The translations under genes and the position numbers were made by a program. From Eutypella sp. D-1 (lineage: Eukaryota > Ascomycota > Sordariomycetes > Xylariales > Diatrypaceae), in assembly GCA_023313575.1 (NCBI GenBank), contig JAJTTP010000012.1, positions 558,001 to 622,000 on the forward strand: a stretch of DNA of 64,000 bases, read 5' to 3'. Positions 58,895 through 64,000 of this stretch are shown piece by piece (positions within the stretch are counted from its first letter, which is position 1; each line of letters starts with the position of its first letter). The notes under the pieces are model-generated. The model saw only the letters and a program-made list of their open reading frames with translations. It was not told the origin of the DNA and did not search any database.

Positions 58895-61800
58895 TTTGAA
58901 GAACGAACGTGAAAGGCGGGATAGAGAAGCTGAGAAGATGTTTAACTATTGTTGTTGCGAGTCGGTCTCGACCTGGATGTGGGCTGAGCTAAGATGGCAT
59001 ACACCCTGACACCTTACCACGCACTAGTGCGGAGGGCCTATGAGGCTTGAACAATGGCTTGAGGTGCTGGCAGCTAGTTGCTGGGAGGAAGCGAAGAGGT
59101 GTGAGGGGCGAGAGGCGGGAGGCGATAAACGAGGTCCCACACGCAGAGCTTATTCCTGTATCACGAGCGTGAGAGGCCGGAGAGGTTGGGCGGACAAGCG
59201 GGCTAGAGCCACAGCACAGAACGGCAGAGCCAACCGAACCACACTTGTGTAGGTTCTTAGGTAGCAGCACTCCGTACTCAGTAGAATACGTTGGGTGTTA
59301 GCGAGAGGGCCAGGGTGCCAGTGGTTGCCGACTAATGCACGAGAAAAGTCCCGATCACCCTTAGTTCAGAGCTGCTGAGCCAATGAGTATGTGTCCATGT
59401 GTAAGTGCAGGAGAGGAGAAGAACGGAAGAAGAGATATAATACCTGCCACAGGTATAGGTATAGGTATGGTATATCTATACCAGTGACGTCTTACTTACA
59501 TGAAATCAGAGAGGCGGAACTGAATCGTAAGATAGGTAGACGAACAACGCAAGACGTCGAAGAACGAGACACACAATGACGATAGCACACGATACGTGCT
59601 ATGAAGATGTCGAATGTCGATAGATTAATAATTAATAATTAGGTAGGATAATACAGGACACGATTGATTAGGTAGCGAATCTCGATGAGGAGAGCAACCG
59701 TGATGTGTAAAACTTGGAAAAAGTCCTGAAAATGAAGAAACACTCAATTTTGTATGATGTATAATGGATGATGGTGGTGGTGTCTGACTGCTAAACAGCC
59801 CTGCCCCCACTGATGAAGGATAGCGTACTTCATACGGAGTACATAAAGTACATAAGTTTCAAACTGTAACTAACCAATGATAGGAGTATACGCCCAGCCT
59901 CCCATGTACCCTTTTCAGTCCCACCAAGCCCACTCGACTGCCCTGGTGGATTTACTTCCAAGCTATCGCCTACCTAGGTACATAAGATAGTATGTAACTA
60001 CCTAGCAGCTTGGTATGTATATACTTATGTACGTATGTACGTCTCGGTACCCGCCGCAGCGGACCTAGAAGGTTGCTAGGCCTCACTAGACCCGGATAGG
60101 CTTGAGAGTTCGTCCAATGATCAGGGGATGATCCCTGCTGCCGTCGCCACGTCTTGGTGCAGTTGCGCTAGATAAAATAAACTTCTCCTTGTCCCTTCCA
60201 AAGACCTTCCAAGCAGCCAAGGTTGGTCTTTTCGGTGTCCCCTTCTGTTGTCTTCCAGACGGGATTGCACCTTCCAGCCCCTGAATTGTGGGCTGGCGGA
60301 CTACCTAAGTATGTAGATATTGCCTATTAAGTCCTGAAGTCCAATCACTTACTATGTACATTTTCACTTCTTGACTTCCAAGGGTTTGCAACTATCACAT
60401 ACCTAAATAATAACAACGGCATTATGGCGAGATGTTATGGCGAGATGAAAAATACACATACTAGGCTTGGACGTTTCGTCTGCCTAGCCGGTAACTAATT
60501 AGATAGTGAACTGTACTATGGACGGATAGCTCGAGATATAGTATAGTTGCGATCGGTTGTCTGCCGTTATCCGGCATCTGCACCCTACGGGACCCGGAAG
60601 ATCGATCCCTGAAATCAATTGTGACGTCGATCGCCTTTTCTTTTCGCTGGAAAATACGAGGTTTTTTGTTTTTTGTTTTGCCGCCATCGGCCACTCGTCT
60701 CTCCGCCGGCGGAGATACCCCGGCCTGTTACAGGCGTTGGAAAGATATGTTCGGACTATGCATTTCTTTGCCTTTCTTTCTTTCTGTCTGTGCACCTCCT
60801 TCTCTTCTCGCACGAGTGCGTGAGCATTGGTCAGTTTATCTGACTTCTGTATCTAGCATATTTGCTCTGCTTGCCTACCGGACTTGCTAGATAGGCCCGC
60901 CCAGGGCAGCCAGGGCAGCTGTAGGGTAGCTTTGGCTTTTCTCTGCTTTTTTACGAGTCAATTACTTGCTCGCACAGCCACGCTGGCAGTGCCGCCGCTC
61001 CTCAATCCTAGGGCAATTCGCGAGCTTCCGTGCGGCGTCGTCTCGTGCCTCGACAGTCCTCGACAGTCCTCGACAGACGGGCTCCGCTCTAATCCGGCGA
61101 ATCCGCTTGGCACCGTATGAAGTCGATACGTTATCATGTCGTAGTGCGCAGGCAATGTAAGCCCATTTTTAAGTGGCGGGTAGCATCGATCTAACTGGGC
61201 CGCACCACCGTGCATTTCCCCAAGCCTGGTCCGTTCCACGCTCACCGCAGTCTTTGAGCTCTGATAGTTATATAAATAGCTACAGTACTAAAAAGTAGCA
61301 ACACACATGCCTAGGTTAGGTAGGTATTGATGTATGGATCGCACTCTTCGTAAGGACATCGCGTGTCAGCACTCGTATTCAGCACGGTACATAGAGGCCT
61401 GGCCAATACGAGCTTACTGGTGCAAAGTTGCTTACGTAGGCGCCATTCACACTGTATGCATCTTATGTATGTATGTCAGTCAACCATGTGTACGCCAACA
61501 CAGCCACATAAACAGATACACAGATGCCAAGACGCCTCCTGAAGTGTCCAGGATGCTTGGGATGTCGAAGACATCGAGATGAATTGCACTTCGCACAGCA
61601 TCCATGGATAGAAAGAAATTCCGAAGATCTGAGGTCAAATTCTCACCAATCAATAAACATCATTCTTGCTTCTGGTGTATCGGCCATTCTGTACGGAATA
61701 CCACTCTGGTCTAAGTGTCTACGATCCAAAGCCAGGAATGTAACCCCTTAGGCTCGTTTCAGTCTAAACACGCCGCGAAGATATCTGAGTCTAGCCATGC

Positions 61801-62406
61801 CATTTACACAGATCACTCAAAATTCAGCCTTGCGAGGGGTAGATTTCTCCGCCTAGCATGTTTCGCATGGTAGGAGGCGCTTCGGTGACCTGCACGATAA
61901 TCTCAAGACCCCATCATCGGTGACGGGCAGGAAGCAATGTCGTGCCGATCATGTAAGTCTTGGCATTTGAAACCCGATATAATATCCCCAATTCCCAATG
62001 CTCACGTTCGTGTATTACATCACTCCTTGAGACGTTGGCGCGTGTCGCCGGCGTTGGCACCGCGGGGCTCTGTTTCCCACGCGACGGGAGCCCGGTCGTG
62101 CTATCGCCGCCCGCAGGCCCCGACTGAATGTGTTGCAACCCACAGGCCTCAGTTCACGGCCTCCACAAGGGAAAGGCATCATTGCAGCAGGATGAGCCGC
62201 TCAAAGAATTGATTGAAGGGACGTCCTAACCCGGTCTCATCGGTATTTCATTTCGAGGAAAGGGCTACGCATTTCCGACGAGAGTATACAGTTATGACTA
62301 TGCGACTCTACCACGAATGGGCCGGTGACTAGGTACTAAGGATTTGCGCTCACGTCTCCGAAGTCGCGAGAGTGTAGTGCTTCTCCGTTCTTCATCCATT
62401 GATTCA
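58895..62406. other. 3.5-kb gene-free region
   Basis: Upstream DNA of the mucin-like gene and 3' flank of the CorA-like gene. Overlapping short frames without motifs. Contains a TACCTAGGTA palindrome at about 59970, TATGTACGTATGTACG-type runs at about 60020, a three-copy TCGACAGTCC repeat at about 61048-61077 and a CCTAGGTTAGGTAGGT run at about 61310. Confidence 0.55.
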
Positions 62407-63770
62407 CTACTCTAGACCCCACAGATTACTTTCCTCGATCGGCGCAGATGGCGGGTCCGTCGGTATACGTTGAAGTAATACCCAGGGCTCGATAGTCAAA
62501 AGGGTAAAGCACAACGTCACGACGACGTATATCCAGAAGTAAACCAAGACTGGGCCCTTGCTATCGCCCTCGCCCCAGTGAAAGAACGACATCGAGAACA
62601 TGCCCTGGACCGTTAAATGGCCCCCGCCCGTGTGCTCAGGTCAGCGCGATGGCCACGACTGCGTAGAATGCCGGCCAGAGGGAGATCGGTTGCACTTACC
62701 GCGGAGAAGGTACCCGGAAGAAAGACCATCGTCACGACTGCGATCGAGCGCATGTGTCTCGAGTCTCGGCTAGTTGCCCTTGCGATCCCCATGTTGGTCT
62801 CTCCTTGAGTCTATACACCCATTAGCTCGGACGGCACAGGGTAACATGCATTTCCTTCCCTTCTTTGAAGGGTGCCGAGAGGGATGTGCGGCTAGTTTCA
62901 TACCCATTGCGTCGTCATTTCCATCCCCTCGATACTCATCGAGCAATCTCTAATCTTGCTCTCATACTCCTCTACGATATCCTGGTTTCGCGACTTGATT
63001 TTACGGCCGACGTCGAACATCCGGCATGAGTATGCGTAAGTATCCTAGGGTGGCCGGGGCCGTTGCCCCTCCTTGCATTCATTACGACGCCGAGGGTTCG
63101 TGTTTCCGGTGCCCACCTGGTCGTTTGGTAACAAGACCGGGTTTGTATCGCTGTTTGAGGAACCAGGAGGCAGCTCCTCGCTCTTCGCGTCCTCGTACGC
63201 ATCGGCGATAACATTATGAAGGCTGCCGGCAGCTGAGCCGAACTTGGCCATCTGTATGTTCCAGCTGATGAGACGGTTCCGCAAAAATATTGTGTCCAGC
63301 CATACGGACCTCTTCTCCCGGTTTCTACTCTCGAGTTCTGAGCGGGAGACCATTTCTTCCACGTCGGGGTCGGCATCGAGCTCGAAAATCCTCGCCTGCA
63401 AGGTGTTGATCGTTGACTCTACCAACCTCACGTGCCTGATTCTCTCAAGCTCTATGAGGATATCCGGTACCACCACTGGGTATATAGTCTCCTTGATAGC
63501 CCCTGAGAGCCGCCTCATGATGACCTTCTTCTGTCGAGAGGCGGTATCTAAAAACGGTCGCGAATGTCAAACCGTGGCGTGGAAAATATGTCGCTGCTAA
63601 CGCCAGGTCACCTTCCCACGCGTGCGAGGTCTGCAGTTTATACACTGCGAACAAGTTAGGACATTTCGGCTCGGGGTTAGGCATCGTCTTACCGAGCATG
63701 TCATGAGCTTGTCCATCTTGGTAGCTTATCCGTACCCGATTACACGAGAACACGGGGATGTCCACCCAGG
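62407..63770 (-). CDS. CorA-like membrane protein, 5' part unresolved towards the right edge
   Basis: Minus-strand exons are 63693-63770, 63612-63644, 63117-63547, 62904-63044, 62700-62810 and 62407-62604, joined by short introns (48-95 nt) in frame; at least 330 residues. It matches the fungal CorA-like family: TSHAWED-TASRQKKVIMRRLSGAIK, then a helical region with WLDTIFLRNRLISWNIQ, IKSRNQDIVEEYESKIRDCSMSIEGMEMTTQW, and SRDSRHMRSIAVVTMVFLPGTFSA. The end is GMFSMSFFHWGEG followed by a transmembrane segment (FWIYVVVTLCFTLLTI) and a Pro-rich tail. CorA Mg2+ channels carry GMN at the pore entry; here the region between the two hydrophobic segments shows GTFSAGMFSMSFF and HWGEGDSKG instead, so Mg2+ transport is uncertain. 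Upstream of 63770 the sequence keeps open frames (for example LSETAERSSVLESLE near 63940) but exon joins could not be decided, and the start may lie beyond the window. Confidence 0.8.
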
Positions 63771-64000
63771 CTAATCATCCTGGCCACCGACCCGTACATG
63801 AAGAACCTGGATGCGAATTTTTCGAATATTCGCCGGGGGGAGGAAGTGTCCTCAATTGCCGACTGCCGCCAGCTTGGGGTGGTGGTTTCGGGATGTCGTC
63901 TGTCTACTTCTCAACTAACGGGCTAGTTTCTAGACTCTCCAGCACGCTTGATCTCTCGGCAGTCTCCGACAGTGTTCGTTCGTCGCTGGGGAGGATCTTA

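Noticed and set aside
1..64000. Biosynthetic gene cluster around the monooxygenase or the methyltransferase
   Set aside because: No PKS, NRPS, terpene synthase, P450, transporter or pathway regulator is present near either gene within this window.

Overview
The window looks like nuclear DNA from a filamentous ascomycete (Pezizomycotina, most likely a Sordariomycete). Genes are split by short introns of about 50-170 nt with GT...AG ends and internal CTAAC/CTGAC-type branch sites. The proteins are typical fungal ones: a sterol acyltransferase, a TeaR-like prenylated protein, Kre9/Knh1-like, GPI and mucin-like wall proteins, and a CorA-like protein. There are no operons and no bacterial-type signals. 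The assignment to Sordariomycetes is inference.

Sixteen protein-coding loci can be supported. From left to right: an FMO-like flavin monooxygenase cut by the left edge (1-1227, -); a sterol O-acyltransferase (4563-6529, +); a J-domain protein with a long charged helix (12347-14164, -); a calcineurin-like metallophosphoesterase (26550-27862, -); a CaaX protein resembling TeaR (32235-33934, +); a small secreted Kre9/Knh1-like protein (37380-38073, +); mitochondrial ClpP (38773-39930, -), divergent from a conserved mitochondrial protein of unknown role (40311-41985, +); a GATase1/lipase-like protein with an acidic repeat insertion (42363-43343, -); a 148-aa hypothetical protein (44120-44566, -); a GGAPA-repeat GPI-type protein (45491-46309, -); a FAM32A/DUF1754 protein (48698-49218, +); an intracellular GH13 alpha-amylase with an in-frame stop (49721-51958, -); a class I SAM methyltransferase (54715-55778, +); a mucin-like GPI-type protein (57522-58768, -); and a CorA-like membrane protein whose 5' end is unresolved near the right edge (62407-63770, -).

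Gene density is low: about 12.4 kb (14165-26549) and about 5.8 kb (6530-12346) lack a convincing gene. The gene-free DNA holds small inverted-repeat elements (8.0-9.0 kb and 53.83-54.12 kb), microsatellites, many copies of an ACCTAGGT-type palindrome, and long pyrimidine-rich gene leaders. There is no sign of a biosynthetic cluster, defence island, CRISPR array or virus. The genes are unrelated housekeeping, cell-wall and metabolic functions. The main functional pairing seen is the head-to-head arrangement of clpP with another mitochondrially targeted gene.

Exon structures were inferred by eye from splice signals, reading-frame continuity and remembered family motifs; no alignment was run.
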